Shown here: piece by piece, positions 32,565 through 41,563 of the stretch
How positions within the stretch are numbered: position 1 is the stretch's first letter
Layout of the letters: each line of letters begins with the position of its first letter
Source of the DNA: Herbinix sp.
GTDB taxonomy: Bacteria > Bacillota > Clostridia > Lachnospirales > Lachnospiraceae
Length of the DNA stretch: 64,000 nt
Direction: 5' to 3'
Assembly (NCBI GenBank): GCA_029238935.1
Contig: JAQZBN010000013.1
Coordinates: 1-64,000, forward strand
Notes under the pieces: model-generated
Told to the model about the DNA's origin: nothing
The model's database searches: none
Seen by the model: the letters and a program-made list of their open reading frames with translations, nothing else
Translations under genes and position numbers: made by a program

Positions 32565-33923
32565 ATGAATAACATGGGCAAGTATTTTGGAACAGATGGT
32601 TTTCGAGGAGAAGCAAATATTAATCTTACAGTAACACATGCTTATAAAGTAGGAAGATTCTTAGGTTATTATTATGGACAGGAGCATAAAGCAAAGATTG
32701 TTATTGGTAAAGACACAAGAAGATCCAGTTATATGTTTGAATACTCTTTAGTAGCAGGTCTTACTGCAAGTGGTGCAGATGTATATCTTCTCCATGTTAC
32801 TACTACACCCAGTGTGTCTTATGTTGTACGTAGTGAAGGCTTTGATTGCGGTATTATGATTTCTGCAAGTCACAATCCATTTTATGATAACGGAATCAAA
32901 GTAATTAATGGGAATGGTTATAAATTGGAAGCAGAAGTTGAAGATAAGATTGAAAAATACATAGATGAAGATAGAGATTCCCTTCCGTTTGCGACCGGTG
33001 AAAACATAGGAAGAACAATTGATTATGCAATGGGGAGAAATCGCTACATCGGATATTTAATTTCCTTAGCAACGAGATCATTTAAGGATATGAAGGTTGG
33101 TCTTGATTTAGCCAATGGAGCAGCGACTTCTGTAGCCAAGGGAGTATTTGATGCTTTAGGTGCTAAGACCTACGTGATACATGGTGAACCAAACGGAATT
33201 AACATCAATCAAGACTGTGGATCTACCCATATGAAAGAATTACAGAAGTTTGTGATAGAAAATAAGCTTGATGTGGGATTTGCTTACGATGGAGATGCAG
33301 ATCGATGTTTGGCAGTCGATGATAAAGGGAATATTATAGATGGAGATTTAATTCTTTACCTATGTGGCGTATATATGAAAGAACATAATGATTTGGCTAA
33401 TAACACCATAGTTACAACGATTATGTCAAATATCGGTCTTTACAAAGCACTGGATCAAAAAAATATCTCCTATGAGAAAACAGCCGTTGGTGATAAGTAT
33501 GTATACGAAAATATGATGGCAAATGGTCACTCCATTGGTGGAGAGCAATCCGGTCATATTATCTTTAGTAAGCATGCTACTACCGGAGATGGTATTCTTA
33601 CTTCTTTAAAGATTATGGAAGTTATGTTGGAAAGTAAAAATACGTTATCTGAACTGCTTAAGGAGGTCGTATTATATCCACAACTTCTTAAAAACGTTAA
33701 GGTTGCAGATAAAAAGGCTGTAAAGGATGATCCTCAAGTAATCAAAGCTGTGTCAATGGTGGAAGAAGCTTTGGGAACGGACGGAAGAATTCTTGTCAGA
33801 GAGAGTGGAACTGAACCGGTTATCCGTGTCATGGTAGAAGCCCAATCAGAAGACCTCTGTAAACAATACGCAGAACAGGTAATTCAGGTTATGAAAGACC
33901 AGGGACATGTAATATCTGCCTAA
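32565..33923 (+). CDS. glmM: Phosphoglucosamine mutase
   Basis: A 452-residue alpha-D-phosphohexomutase: start region GKYFGTDGFRGEAN, phosphoserine loop ISASHNP with Ser102, metal loop DGDADR (Asp ligands), sugar loop GGEQSGHI, and the C-terminal phosphate-binding RESGTEPVIRVM. It converts glucosamine-6-phosphate to glucosamine-1-phosphate for UDP-GlcNAc and peptidoglycan. Family members often begin at MGKYF, which would put the start at 32574; the AAAGGGAG site lies between 3 and 12 bases from the two candidates. It is monocistronic. Confidence 0.92.
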   Translation: MNNMGKYFGTDGFRGEANINLTVTHAYKVGRFLGYYYGQEHKAKIVIGKDTRRSSYMFEYSLVAGLTASGADVYLLHVTTTPSVSYVVRSEGFDCGIMISASHNPFYDNGIKVINGNGYKLEAEVEDKIEKYIDEDRDSLPFATGENIGRTIDYAMGRNRYIGYLISLATRSFKDMKVGLDLANGAATSVAKGVFDALGAKTYVIHGEPNGININQDCGSTHMKELQKFVIENKLDVGFAYDGDADRCLAVDDKGNIIDGDLILYLCGVYMKEHNDLANNTIVTTIMSNIGLYKALDQKNISYEKTAVGDKYVYENMMANGHSIGGEQSGHIIFSKHATTGDGILTSLKIMEVMLESKNTLSELLKEVVLYPQLLKNVKVADKKAVKDDPQVIKAVSMVEEALGTDGRILVRESGTEPVIRVMVEAQSEDLCKQYAEQVIQVMKDQGHVISA

Positions 33924-34014
33924 GTTGGTAACAGGAGGATGGTTATAATAGACTAAAATGGTATCTATTTCCTCCTTTGTTTCTAACCTTTTTATAAAAA
34001 TTAAAATTATGGTC

Positions 34015-34043
34015 TTTACAGAATAAATATGTTATAATATACT
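34015..34043 (+). promoter_or_regulatory. Promoter of the tig-clpP-clpX operon
   Basis: TTTACA at 34015-34020, 17 bases, TATACT at 34038-34043. Transcription would start near 34050, placing the hairpin at 34055-34071 at the very 5' end of the mRNA. Confidence 0.6.
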
Positions 34044-34054
34044 AATGTCAAATT

Positions 34055-34071
34055 GTCTGCACTTTGCAGAC
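34055..34071 (+). other. 5'-end hairpin in the tig leader
   Basis: GTCTGCA (34055-34061) pairs perfectly with TGCAGAC (34065-34071) over loop CTT. It could stabilise the transcript 5' end. Two copies of ATAATGTACAT (34072-34082 and 34124-34134) follow in the leader. Confidence 0.6.
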
Positions 34072-34101
34072 ATAATGTACATTTACGAGGAGTACCAATT
34101 G

Positions 34102-34152
34102 ATGACATTCTCCTGCGAAAATAATAATGTACATATCACAAGGAGGAAATAA
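34102..34152 (+). CDS. Candidate 16-codon leader peptide upstream of tig
   Basis: An ORF MTFSCENNNVHITRRK with its own GAGGAG site (34087-34092) ten bases before the ATG. It reads through the tig ribosome site (AGGAGG encodes Arg-Arg) and stops four bases before the tig start codon. Such a layout would couple or restrict tig initiation. No homolog is known to me; it may be chance. Confidence 0.35.
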   Translation: MTFSCENNNVHITRRK

Positions 34153-34155
34153 TCG

Positions 34156-35442
34156 ATGAGTTTACAGGTAGAAAAGTTAGAAAAAAACATGGCTAAGCTA
34201 ACAATAGAGACATCAGCTGAGGAATTTGAAAGTGCCCTCGAGAAAGCATATGTAAAAAACAGAGGTAAGATTAATGTACAGGGCTTCCGTAAAGGAAAAG
34301 CACCTCGTGCAATTATCGAGAAAATGTATGGAAGCAGTATCTTCTATGAGGATGCAGCAAACGAAATCATTCCGGTAGAATACGAGAAGGCAGCGAAAGA
34401 AAGCGGTCTTGAAATCGTAGCTAGACCTGAAATTGATGTTGTTCAAGTAGAAAAAGGTAAGACTTTTATATTTACTGCTGAAGTTGCATTAAAGCCAGAA
34501 GTTACTTTAGGTGAATACAAAGGAATTGAAGTAGAGAAAAAAGAAATCTTAGTTACCGAAGAAGATATTCTTGCTCAGATGGATAAAGAGCGTGAGCAGA
34601 ATGCCAGAATGATTACAGTAGATAACAGAACAGTAGAACAAGATGACATAACATCCATCGATTTCGAGGGTTTTGTTGATGGAGTTCCTTTTGAAGGCGG
34701 TAAAGGCGAGAACTATTCCTTAACCATCGGATCTCATTCCTTCATTGATACCTTTGAAGATCAGTTAATCGGCAAACCAATCGGTGAAGAGATTGAAGTT
34801 AATGTAACTTTCCCTCAGGAATACCATGCAAAAGAATTAGCTGGAAAACCTGCTCTCTTTAAAGTAACTGTGAAAGAGATTAAAGTAAAAGAGCTTCCTG
34901 CTTTGGATGACGATTTTGCTCAGGACGTATCTGAATTTGATACTCTGGATGAATACAAAGAAAGTATCAAGGCTACAATAAAGGCTAATAAAGAAAAAGA
35001 AGCAAAAAGAGAAGTAGAAGATACAATCGTAGATAAAATTGTAGAGAATGCTTCCATGGATATTCCGGCAGCAATGATATCAGCACAGGTAGAACAGATG
35101 GCTGATGAATTTGCTCAGAGAATGCAATATCAAGGACTTACTTTAGAACAATACTTCCAGTTCACAGGAATGGATGCAAAGAAATTTCTCGAGAACTTAA
35201 AACCTCAGGCATTAAAGCGTATTCAAACCAGATTAGTATTAGAAGCTATCGTTAAGGCTGAGAATATTACTGTATCTGATGAAGAAGTAGAGAAAGAATT
35301 AACAGAGATGGCGTCTATGTATCAGATGGAGATTGATAAATTAAAAGGTCTGATGGGCGAAAAAGAAAAAGAACAGATTATGATGGATATCGCTGTTCAA
35401 AAAGCAGTGGATGTAGTTGTTGACGCTGCAAAAGAAATATAA
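34156..35442 (+). CDS. tig: Trigger factor
   Basis: A 428-residue chaperone: an N-terminal ribosome-binding domain with the signature GFRKGKAPRAIIEKMYG (residues ~36-53), a central FKBP-type peptidyl-prolyl isomerase domain (~150-245; DFEGFVDGVPFEGGKGENYSL in two parts, IGSHSFIDTFEDQLIG in two parts) and a C-terminal helical arm domain. It holds and folds nascent chains at the ribosome exit. AAGGAGG precedes the ATG. It leads the tig-clpP-clpX protease operon. Confidence 0.96.
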   Translation: MSLQVEKLEKNMAKLTIETSAEEFESALEKAYVKNRGKINVQGFRKGKAPRAIIEKMYGSSIFYEDAANEIIPVEYEKAAKESGLEIVARPEIDVVQVEKGKTFIFTAEVALKPEVTLGEYKGIEVEKKEILVTEEDILAQMDKEREQNARMITVDNRTVEQDDITSIDFEGFVDGVPFEGGKGENYSLTIGSHSFIDTFEDQLIGKPIGEEIEVNVTFPQEYHAKELAGKPALFKVTVKEIKVKELPALDDDFAQDVSEFDTLDEYKESIKATIKANKEKEAKREVEDTIVDKIVENASMDIPAAMISAQVEQMADEFAQRMQYQGLTLEQYFQFTGMDAKKFLENLKPQALKRIQTRLVLEAIVKAENITVSDEEVEKELTEMASMYQMEIDKLKGLMGEKEKEQIMMDIAVQKAVDVVVDAAKEI

Positions 35443-35481
35443 TAGAAACTTAGATTTTAAATGTGATAAGGAGGATAACGT

Positions 35482-36063
35482 ATGAGTTTAGTACCTTATG
35501 TCATTGAACAAACGAGCAGAGGCGAAAGAAGTTATGATATATATTCAAGACTGTTAAAGGAGAGAATTATTTTCCTGGGAGAGGAAGTAACCGATGTATC
35601 AGCCAGTGTGATTGTGGCTCAGTTACTTTTCTTAGAATCCGAAGACCCGGGAAAGGACATTAATCTTTATATTAATAGTCCTGGCGGATCAGTTACCGCA
35701 GGTATGGCAATCTATGATACTATGAATTATATCAAATGTGATGTTTCAACCATTTGTATCGGTATGGCTGCAAGTATGGGAGCCTTCCTTCTCTCCGGCG
35801 GAGCAAAGGGCAAAAGATTTGCACTCCCTAATGCGGAAGTAATGATTCATCAGCCTTCCGGCGGTGCAAAAGGTCAAGCAACTGATATCAAGATTGTTGC
35901 AGATAATATCATTAAGACAAGAAGAAAGTTAAACGAAATTTTAGCAAAAAATACCGGAAAACCGCTGGATATTATTGAAGTTGATACAGAGAGAGACTTT
36001 TATATGAGTGCGCAAGAAGCACTTGAGTACGGTATCATCGATAGTGTTATTACAAGCAGATAA
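35482..36063 (+). CDS. clpP: ATP-dependent Clp protease proteolytic subunit
   Basis: A 193-residue serine protease with the catalytic triad Ser98 (AASMG), His123 (MIHQPSGG) and Asp172 (DTERDFYM). The SPGGSVTAG oxyanion loop is present. It forms the two-ring tetradecamer fed by ClpX, whose gene follows by 46 bases. Processing at the short N-terminal propeptide is expected. AAGGAGG precedes the ATG. Confidence 0.97.
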   Translation: MSLVPYVIEQTSRGERSYDIYSRLLKERIIFLGEEVTDVSASVIVAQLLFLESEDPGKDINLYINSPGGSVTAGMAIYDTMNYIKCDVSTICIGMAASMGAFLLSGGAKGKRFALPNAEVMIHQPSGGAKGQATDIKIVADNIIKTRRKLNEILAKNTGKPLDIIEVDTERDFYMSAQEALEYGIIDSVITSR

Positions 36064-36109
36064 ATGTCAGGGTGTTTTTGCACTACAGAGAGAATGAGGT
36101 GAGTAGGCA

Positions 36110-37405
36110 TTGGCAATAAAAGTAGACGACAGAAAACAGCTGAGATGTTCCTTTTGCAATAAAACACAAGACCAGGTAAGAAAATTGATTGCAGGCCCTG
36201 GTGTATATATCTGTGATGAATGCATCGAGATCTGCAGTGAAATCATTGAGGAAGAATTTGATGACGAAGCTGTGTCGAATACAGATATTAACCTTCTAAA
36301 GCCGGCTGAAATAAAAAGCTTTTTAGACCAGCATGTAGTTGGACAGGATGACGCGAAGAAGGTTTTGGCTGTGTCCGTATATAATCATTACAAAAGAGTG
36401 CTTTCGGAAAAAGACTTAGATGTTGAACTGCAAAAAAGTAATATTCTGATGATTGGTCCAACCGGATCTGGTAAGACATATTTAGCACAAACCCTTGCAA
36501 AATTGTTAAATGTACCATTTGCAATCGCAGATGCTACTGCTTTAACAGAGGCAGGTTATGTAGGTGAAGATGTTGAAAATATCCTGTTAAAAATCATTCA
36601 GGCTGCGGATTTTGATATCGAACGGGCAGAATACGGAATCATTTATATTGATGAGATAGATAAGATTACAAGAAAATCAGAGAATACCTCCATTACCAGA
36701 GATGTATCCGGTGAAGGTGTTCAACAGGCTCTTTTAAAAATTCTGGAAGGTACGGTAGCATCCGTACCACCACAGGGTGGTAGGAAGCATCCACATCAGG
36801 AATTCATACAGATCGATACGACGAATATCTTATTTATCTGTGGTGGTGCTTTTGATGGTTTGGAAAAGATTATTGAAGCAAGAATTGGTCAGAAATCCAT
36901 CGGCTTTAATGCACAGATCACAGAGAAGCAAAAGAATAATGTTGGTGAGCTGTTCCGTCAGGTAATGCCCCAGGATTTCATTAAGTTTGGCTTAATTCCA
37001 GAGTTTGTAGGCCGTGTGCCGGTCGGCGTAGCACTGGATATGCTGGATGAAGAGGCATTAATTCGCATATTAACTCAACCAAAGAATGCAATTACCAAGC
37101 AATATAAGAAGCTGTTTGAATTAGACGGTGTCGAACTTGAATTTGAAGAAGATGCACTTGCTGAAATTGCAAAGCAATCCTTCAAGAGAAAGATCGGTGC
37201 CAGAGGTCTTAGAGCTATTATGGAAGCAGTTATGATGGATTCAATGTATAATCTTCCTTCGGATACGAAAGCGATCAAATGCATTATTACAAAAGAAGCA
37301 GTATTAGGAACTGAGCAGCCCAAGGTAATTTTATCAGACGATAATGTTGCAAGGAAAGCGATTGCAAAGCGGTCTTCTAAGAAAAGTAAGGATGAAATAG
37401 CTTAG
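36110..37405 (+). CDS. clpX: ATP-dependent Clp protease ATP-binding subunit ClpX
   Basis: A 431-residue AAA+ unfoldase: an N-terminal zinc-binding domain with Cys13, Cys16, Cys35 and Cys38, Walker A GPTGSGKT, Walker [11 protein letters not shown], the pore loop in AGYVGEDVE, the IGF-type ClpP-contact loop ([10 protein letters not shown]) and the sensor-2 region [10 protein letters not shown]. It unfolds substrates into ClpP. The start is TTG at 36110 behind a GAGGTGAG site. The lon gene, often next in Firmicutes, is missing; engB is next. Confidence 0.96.
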   Translation: MAIKVDDRKQLRCSFCNKTQDQVRKLIAGPGVYICDECIEICSEIIEEEFDDEAVSNTDINLLKPAEIKSFLDQHVVGQDDAKKVLAVSVYNHYKRVLSEKDLDVELQKSNILMIGPTGSGKTYLAQTLAKLLNVPFAIADATALTEAGYVGEDVENILLKIIQAADFDIERAEYGIIYIDEIDKITRKSENTSITRDVSGEGVQQALLKILEGTVASVPPQGGRKHPHQEFIQIDTTNILFICGGAFDGLEKIIEARIGQKSIGFNAQITEKQKNNVGELFRQVMPQDFIKFGLIPEFVGRVPVGVALDMLDEEALIRILTQPKNAITKQYKKLFELDGVELEFEEDALAEIAKQSFKRKIGARGLRAIMEAVMMDSMYNLPSDTKAIKCIITKEAVLGTEQPKVILSDDNVARKAIAKRSSKKSKDEIA

Positions 37406-37507
37406 TATTCTGATTTCTTGATACTAGGATGAATGGATAAGATAAATTAATGAAATCCTATAGACAAGATGATTTAGAAAATGAATTAACTTGTCACGAA
37501 TAAAAAT

Positions 37508-37557
37508 AAAGCCTGCCGCCGATGAGTTAATTCTGCCGGTGTCAGGCTTTTCTTTTT
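37508..37557 (+). terminator. Intrinsic terminator after clpX
   Basis: AAAGCCTG (37508-37515) pairs with CAGGCTTT (37543-37550), extended inside by CCGGC-type pairing, then TTCTTTTT. Confidence 0.8.
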
Positions 37558-37614
37558 GATAGTTACAATAGATGATATAGATGAAATACCCAGTAGAAGA
37601 GGAGTGTTTAGAAG

Positions 37615-38313
37615 ATGGTAATTAAGAATGTACAATTAGAGACAGTATGTGGGATCACCAGCGTGCTGCCTGTCAATGAGAAACCGGAAATAGCATTTGC
37701 AGGTAAATCAAATGTAGGAAAGTCTTCCTTAATCAATGCTCTGATGAATCGGAAGGCATTGGCTAGGACCTCTGGCACACCTGGTAAAACACAGACCATC
37801 AATTTCTATAATATCAATGATGCCTTATATTTTGTGGATCTCCCCGGGTATGGTTATGCTTCGGTATCCAACTCAGTAAAAGAAAAATGGGGTAAAATGA
37901 TTGAGAAATATTTGAAAACTTCTGGTCAATTAAAAATTGTATTTCTATTAATTGATATCCGTCATGAGCCTTCCGAAAATGATAAAAATATGTATGACTG
38001 GATTGTATATCAAGGTTTTCATCCGATTATCATTGCAACGAAATTAGATAAGATTAACCGCAGCCAGAAGGATAAACATATCAAAATAATCAGAGATGGG
38101 TTGCAAGTAGTTCCCGGAACTAAAATCTTTCCTTTTTCTGCACTTAGTAAGCAGGGTAGGGATGAAATCTGGGATTATATCGATGTAGTATGCCAGTTAA
38201 CAGATGAGGTAAAAGTCGTAGAACAGAGGAATAGTAGTACTGAAACTGATATTGAGATACAAGTCGGTGAGGATCGCAGTAACGAACCAGAGGTTATGAT
38301 TAAACCAGAGTAA
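37615..38313 (+). CDS. engB: Ribosome biogenesis GTP-binding protein EngB/YsxC
   Basis: A 232-residue circularly ordered GTPase with G1 AGKSNVGKSS, G2 Thr in TPGKTQT, G3 DLPGYGYA, G4 ATKLDKI and G5 FSALSKQG. It is required for 50S subunit assembly in Bacillus. The C-terminal ~35 residues are an acidic extension (NSSTETDIEIQVGED) beyond the usual ~195-residue length. The start is preceded by AGAGGAG. Confidence 0.94.
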   Translation: MVIKNVQLETVCGITSVLPVNEKPEIAFAGKSNVGKSSLINALMNRKALARTSGTPGKTQTINFYNINDALYFVDLPGYGYASVSNSVKEKWGKMIEKYLKTSGQLKIVFLLIDIRHEPSENDKNMYDWIVYQGFHPIIIATKLDKINRSQKDKHIKIIRDGLQVVPGTKIFPFSALSKQGRDEIWDYIDVVCQLTDEVKVVEQRNSSTETDIEIQVGEDRSNEPEVMIKPE

Positions 38314-38416
38314 AAATTGGTGGTAGTAAAAAACTTATTTGTTTTGTAATATAAATAAGGATATACAGACTGTATAATTATAACACTGTTTTGTAAATAG
38401 GATTGTAAAAAAAGAG

Positions 38417-38447
38417 AAAGAGCGTTGGCCTAGCCAACGCTCTTTTT
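38417..38447. terminator. Bidirectional terminator between engB and the DUF4364 gene
   Basis: A 13-bp stem (38417-38429 with 38433-38445) with loop CTA and T/A tracts on both sides. The minus-strand stop codon at 38446 abuts it. Confidence 0.85.
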
Positions 38448-38970
38448 ACATAGTATCTAGTAAGGAAGAAAGTAAATAGGAATATACTTCGGAACTTTTA
38501 TCTTTCCAGTTATTACACATTCTGGCAGCCTCATCTTCGGTAGTAACAATTAGAGTTAAATCAATAAAGGGAGTATCTCGCTCAATAACTCTTAAGTGGG
38601 CAGCATATTCGCCTTTTTTTATCTGATAGTATTCAGCCGGTGTGGATACTTCCTCCAAGAGATCATATTTATTCTCCTGAAGGTAAATCTCGATATCTTC
38701 TTTAATACCTGCAGAAATCATATTATCAAAGAGAGATAAGGTTTCAAGTCCGCTTTCGCTAATTCGATACAATGAGCTATTACGGATGGTTGTTACCTGC
38801 ACATAGGAATCATCAATTAATTCAGAGATAGCTCTTTGAAGATTGAAGTAATTGGTGTATTCCTTTTCTAAGATGAAAGCCGTTATCTGAGCATTGGTTA
38901 AGGGAAAATTAACCCGGCTTAAAATGTATAAGATCATTAGTTTATAAAGCATAAAAGTATCGGAGTGCAT
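38446..38970 (-). CDS. DUF4364 family protein (winged-helix-like)
   Basis: A 174-residue protein of the DUF4364 type found in Clostridia: an N-terminal winged-helix-like region (residues ~5-80; LILYILSRV, NAQITAFILE, LQRAISELIDDSYV, YRISESG) followed by an alpha/beta C-terminal region. This suggests a small regulator, but DNA binding is not shown. The start at 38970 is chosen for GGAGG seven to ten bases upstream; a longer frame begins at 39009 inside the upstream gene. It is translated closely behind the radical SAM gene. Confidence 0.8.
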   Translation of the reverse strand: MHSDTFMLYKLMILYILSRVNFPLTNAQITAFILEKEYTNYFNLQRAISELIDDSYVQVTTIRNSSLYRISESGLETLSLFDNMISAGIKEDIEIYLQENKYDLLEEVSTPAEYYQIKKGEYAAHLRVIERDTPFIDLTLIVTTEDEAARMCNNWKDKSSEVYSYLLSSLLDTM

Positions 38971-38983
38971 CGTTATTACCTCC

Positions 38984-39961
38984 TTATAATTCGTGATGGC
39001 TGGTATCATATTTACCCTGCCAGGTGTCTCTTTCCTTCATAGTCTGATGAATTTTGTTTAACACAAGCTTTTTATTACTGCTCCATAAGGGAGCAAGAAG
39101 AAGCCGTTTTGGACCATCCCCTGTAATTCTATGAATGATAATATGTTCAGGAAGATGCTCCAGGCAGGAAATAACATAATCAATGTATTCATCCAGAGAA
39201 AGTACTTCTGGAATAAAGCCGTTTTCATATTCAAGGCCTAAATCAGTTCCTTTTAAGATATGGAGAAGTTGTAACTTGACACCTTGAATTGGAAGGCTAG
39301 AGATATAGTCAATCGTCTGAAGTACATTCTCTTTGTTCTCCCCAGGAAGTCCAAGAATTGCATGGACTATAACGGAGATACCAATGGAATGAAGCTTATG
39401 CACAGCACTGTCAAATACGGGCAGAGGATATCCGCGTCGTAGATACCGTGCAGTGTCTTCGTGGATGGTTTGTAACCCTAATTCAATCCATACTGGCTTG
39501 ATACGGTTGAGCTTAGCCAGAAGGTCTAAGACATCATCTCCGAGACAATCCGGTCTTGTTGCAATGGATAGAATTACGACATCTGGATGATTAATTGCTT
39601 CATAAAAAATTTTATGAAGGTAGTCCATCGGACCATAGGTGTTCGTATAAGCTTGGAAGTATGCGATAAACTTATGATCATTAGGATCTTTGGATAATTT
39701 CCCTGCAACTAATAATTTGGCATCCTCGATCTGGTCGTTAATCGTCTTACAACTAGAAGAAGCAAAATCACCGGACCCGCCTTCACTGCAAAAAATACAT
39801 CCTCTGCTATCTAAAGTCCCATCTCGATTCGGACAACTCATACCACCGTTTAAGGATATCTTATAAACCTTATTTCCGTAGATTTGCTTCATCTCATAGT
39901 CAAGTGAATGATATCGCCGATCACCCCACTGCATTCGACTTTCCCTAAACACATACGACAT
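38984..39961 (-). CDS. TIGR01212-type radical SAM protein (YtqA-like)
   Basis: A 325-residue radical SAM enzyme. The family pattern is CPNRDG-TLDSRGCIFC-SEGGSGDF, where the cluster-binding Cys residues have a wider first spacing than CxxxCxxC. Other matching segments are AYFQAYTNTYGP, IATRPDCL, WIELGLQT and VIVHAILGLPGE. The reaction is unknown, though recent work links relatives to tRNA or peptide modification. An internal Met at 39934 has AGGGA upstream and could be the true start. It is followed 13 bases later by the DUF4364 gene. Confidence 0.87.
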   Translation of the reverse strand: MSYVFRESRMQWGDRRYHSLDYEMKQIYGNKVYKISLNGGMSCPNRDGTLDSRGCIFCSEGGSGDFASSSCKTINDQIEDAKLLVAGKLSKDPNDHKFIAYFQAYTNTYGPMDYLHKIFYEAINHPDVVILSIATRPDCLGDDVLDLLAKLNRIKPVWIELGLQTIHEDTARYLRRGYPLPVFDSAVHKLHSIGISVIVHAILGLPGENKENVLQTIDYISSLPIQGVKLQLLHILKGTDLGLEYENGFIPEVLSLDEYIDYVISCLEHLPEHIIIHRITGDGPKRLLLAPLWSSNKKLVLNKIHQTMKERDTWQGKYDTSHHEL

Positions 39962-40089
39962 AATAAAAAACCATGCCTTCCTACAAATTGTAAAATAATA
40001 TGCAACAAGTGCAATAGTTAATAGTGATTAAGAAAATCGCTTCAATTTCATAAACCTAGTGTTACATACTATCTTCATAATTTCAAACA

Positions 40090-41238
40090 TCAAATAAAAG
40101 ATTTTACAGCAGCACTGACAACTTCACATACCCTTGGATCGAAAGGCTGAGGCATGATGTTATCAGCGCTTAAATCTTCCTCGTTTACCAACCCTGCAAT
40201 CGCAATCGCAGCAGCCAGTTTCATATCTTCCGTAATTTGAGTAGCTCGTCCTTCCAAAGCACCTTTAAATATTCCGGGGAAAGCAACTACGTTATTCACC
40301 TGGTTAGGGAAATCAGAACGGCCGGTTGCAACCACACTTGCACCTGCTTCCTTTGCTAGATCCGGCATAATTTCAGGTACCGGATTTGCCATGGCAAATA
40401 TAATAGCATCTTTATTCATGGAAGCAACCATTTCTTTCGTTACAATACCTGGTGCGGATACACCGACAAATAAATCTGCTCCTACCAGTGCATCAGCCAA
40501 AGAACCACTCTTATTCGTTAGATTGGTTACATCAAGCATCTGTTCATGCATCCAGTTCAAGTTCTCATACTCTCTTGATAGAATGCCATTTCTATCGCAT
40601 AGAGTAATATGTTGAAAACCATAAGTCAATAAAAGCTTTGTTATTGCGATTCCCGCTGAACCGGCACCATTTACAACTACACTGCATTCTTCCTTCTTGC
40701 GACCTGTAACTTTTAAAGCATTGATAGCTCCGGCTAATACCACGATTGCAGTACCATGCTGATCATCGTGAAAAACAGGTATCGTAAGGAGTTTCTTTAA
40801 GCGTTCTTCTATTTCAAAACAACGTGGTGCTGAAATATCCTCTAAATTAATGCCACCGAATGCTGGTGCAATCGCTACGATTGTTTTAATGATTTCTTCG
40901 GTATCCTGTGTATCAAGGCAGATCGGAAATGCATTGACACCACCGAATTCTTTAAATAATACTGCTTTCCCCTCCATTACCGGCATAGCTGCAAGGGGGC
41001 CAATATTTCCGAGTCCAAGAACAGCACTGCCATCGGAGATAACAGCCACAGTGTTAGCCTTTAGAGTATATCGATAAGCTGCTTCCGGGTTCTTTGCGAT
41101 TACTTTACAGGGTTCTGCTACTCCGGGAGTATATGCAACAGCGAGATCTTCTCTGGTTTTTACAGAACATTTCGCGGTTGTTTCTAACTTGCCCTGCCAT
41201 TCCTCGTGCAGTTCTAGCGCTTTTTCATTGATCGTCAT
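40090..41238 (-). CDS. NAD(P)-dependent malic enzyme (oxaloacetate-decarboxylating)
   Basis: A 382-residue short-form malic enzyme: a catalytic N-domain with the AYTPGVAEPC segment (Tyr acid and its partner Lys region), VFHDDQHGTAIV (metal ligand Asp) and a C-terminal NAD-binding domain with GAGSAGIAI. A second motif, ANPVPEI, closes the active site. It turns malate into pyruvate and CO2, yielding NAD(P)H. GGTGG lies before the ATG. It is monocistronic. Cofactor choice is not decided. Confidence 0.93.
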   Translation of the reverse strand: MTINEKALELHEEWQGKLETTAKCSVKTREDLAVAYTPGVAEPCKVIAKNPEAAYRYTLKANTVAVISDGSAVLGLGNIGPLAAMPVMEGKAVLFKEFGGVNAFPICLDTQDTEEIIKTIVAIAPAFGGINLEDISAPRCFEIEERLKKLLTIPVFHDDQHGTAIVVLAGAINALKVTGRKKEECSVVVNGAGSAGIAITKLLLTYGFQHITLCDRNGILSREYENLNWMHEQMLDVTNLTNKSGSLADALVGADLFVGVSAPGIVTKEMVASMNKDAIIFAMANPVPEIMPDLAKEAGASVVATGRSDFPNQVNNVVAFPGIFKGALEGRATQITEDMKLAAAIAIAGLVNEEDLSADNIMPQPFDPRVCEVVSAAVKSFI

Positions 41239-41563
41239 TGTATTTTACCACCTTATCCTAATTTTTAATACATCTTTGAAAGATGATACCACTGATTGGA
41301 AAAATGTTCAAAGTAATCATAACACTTAAAATTAGGTAAATCAAGTAATTCCTATCGATATCAAAACAGGGAAGACAAGAACAAACCTCATATATTTCTA
41401 AGAAAAGGCTTTTCTTTCTTGAAAACAAGGTGTATAATAATAGAAGCATAATTATTGGATAATCTATGGATATTATCCTTCAATATAAATATCTATATCA
41501 TGTCTTTTTATAAATCCGCACTAACTAAGAATAATTTTATATAGAATTAAAGGAGCTGAATAC
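41239..41563. other. Divergent spacer and rho leader
   Basis: A 325-bp spacer between malic enzyme (minus) and rho (plus). A TATAAT at 41433-41438 is a likely rho -10 with a poor -35, and a 7-bp hairpin (41457-41463 with 41472-41478) would lie in the ~120-base rho leader. No gene is supported. Confidence 0.45.
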
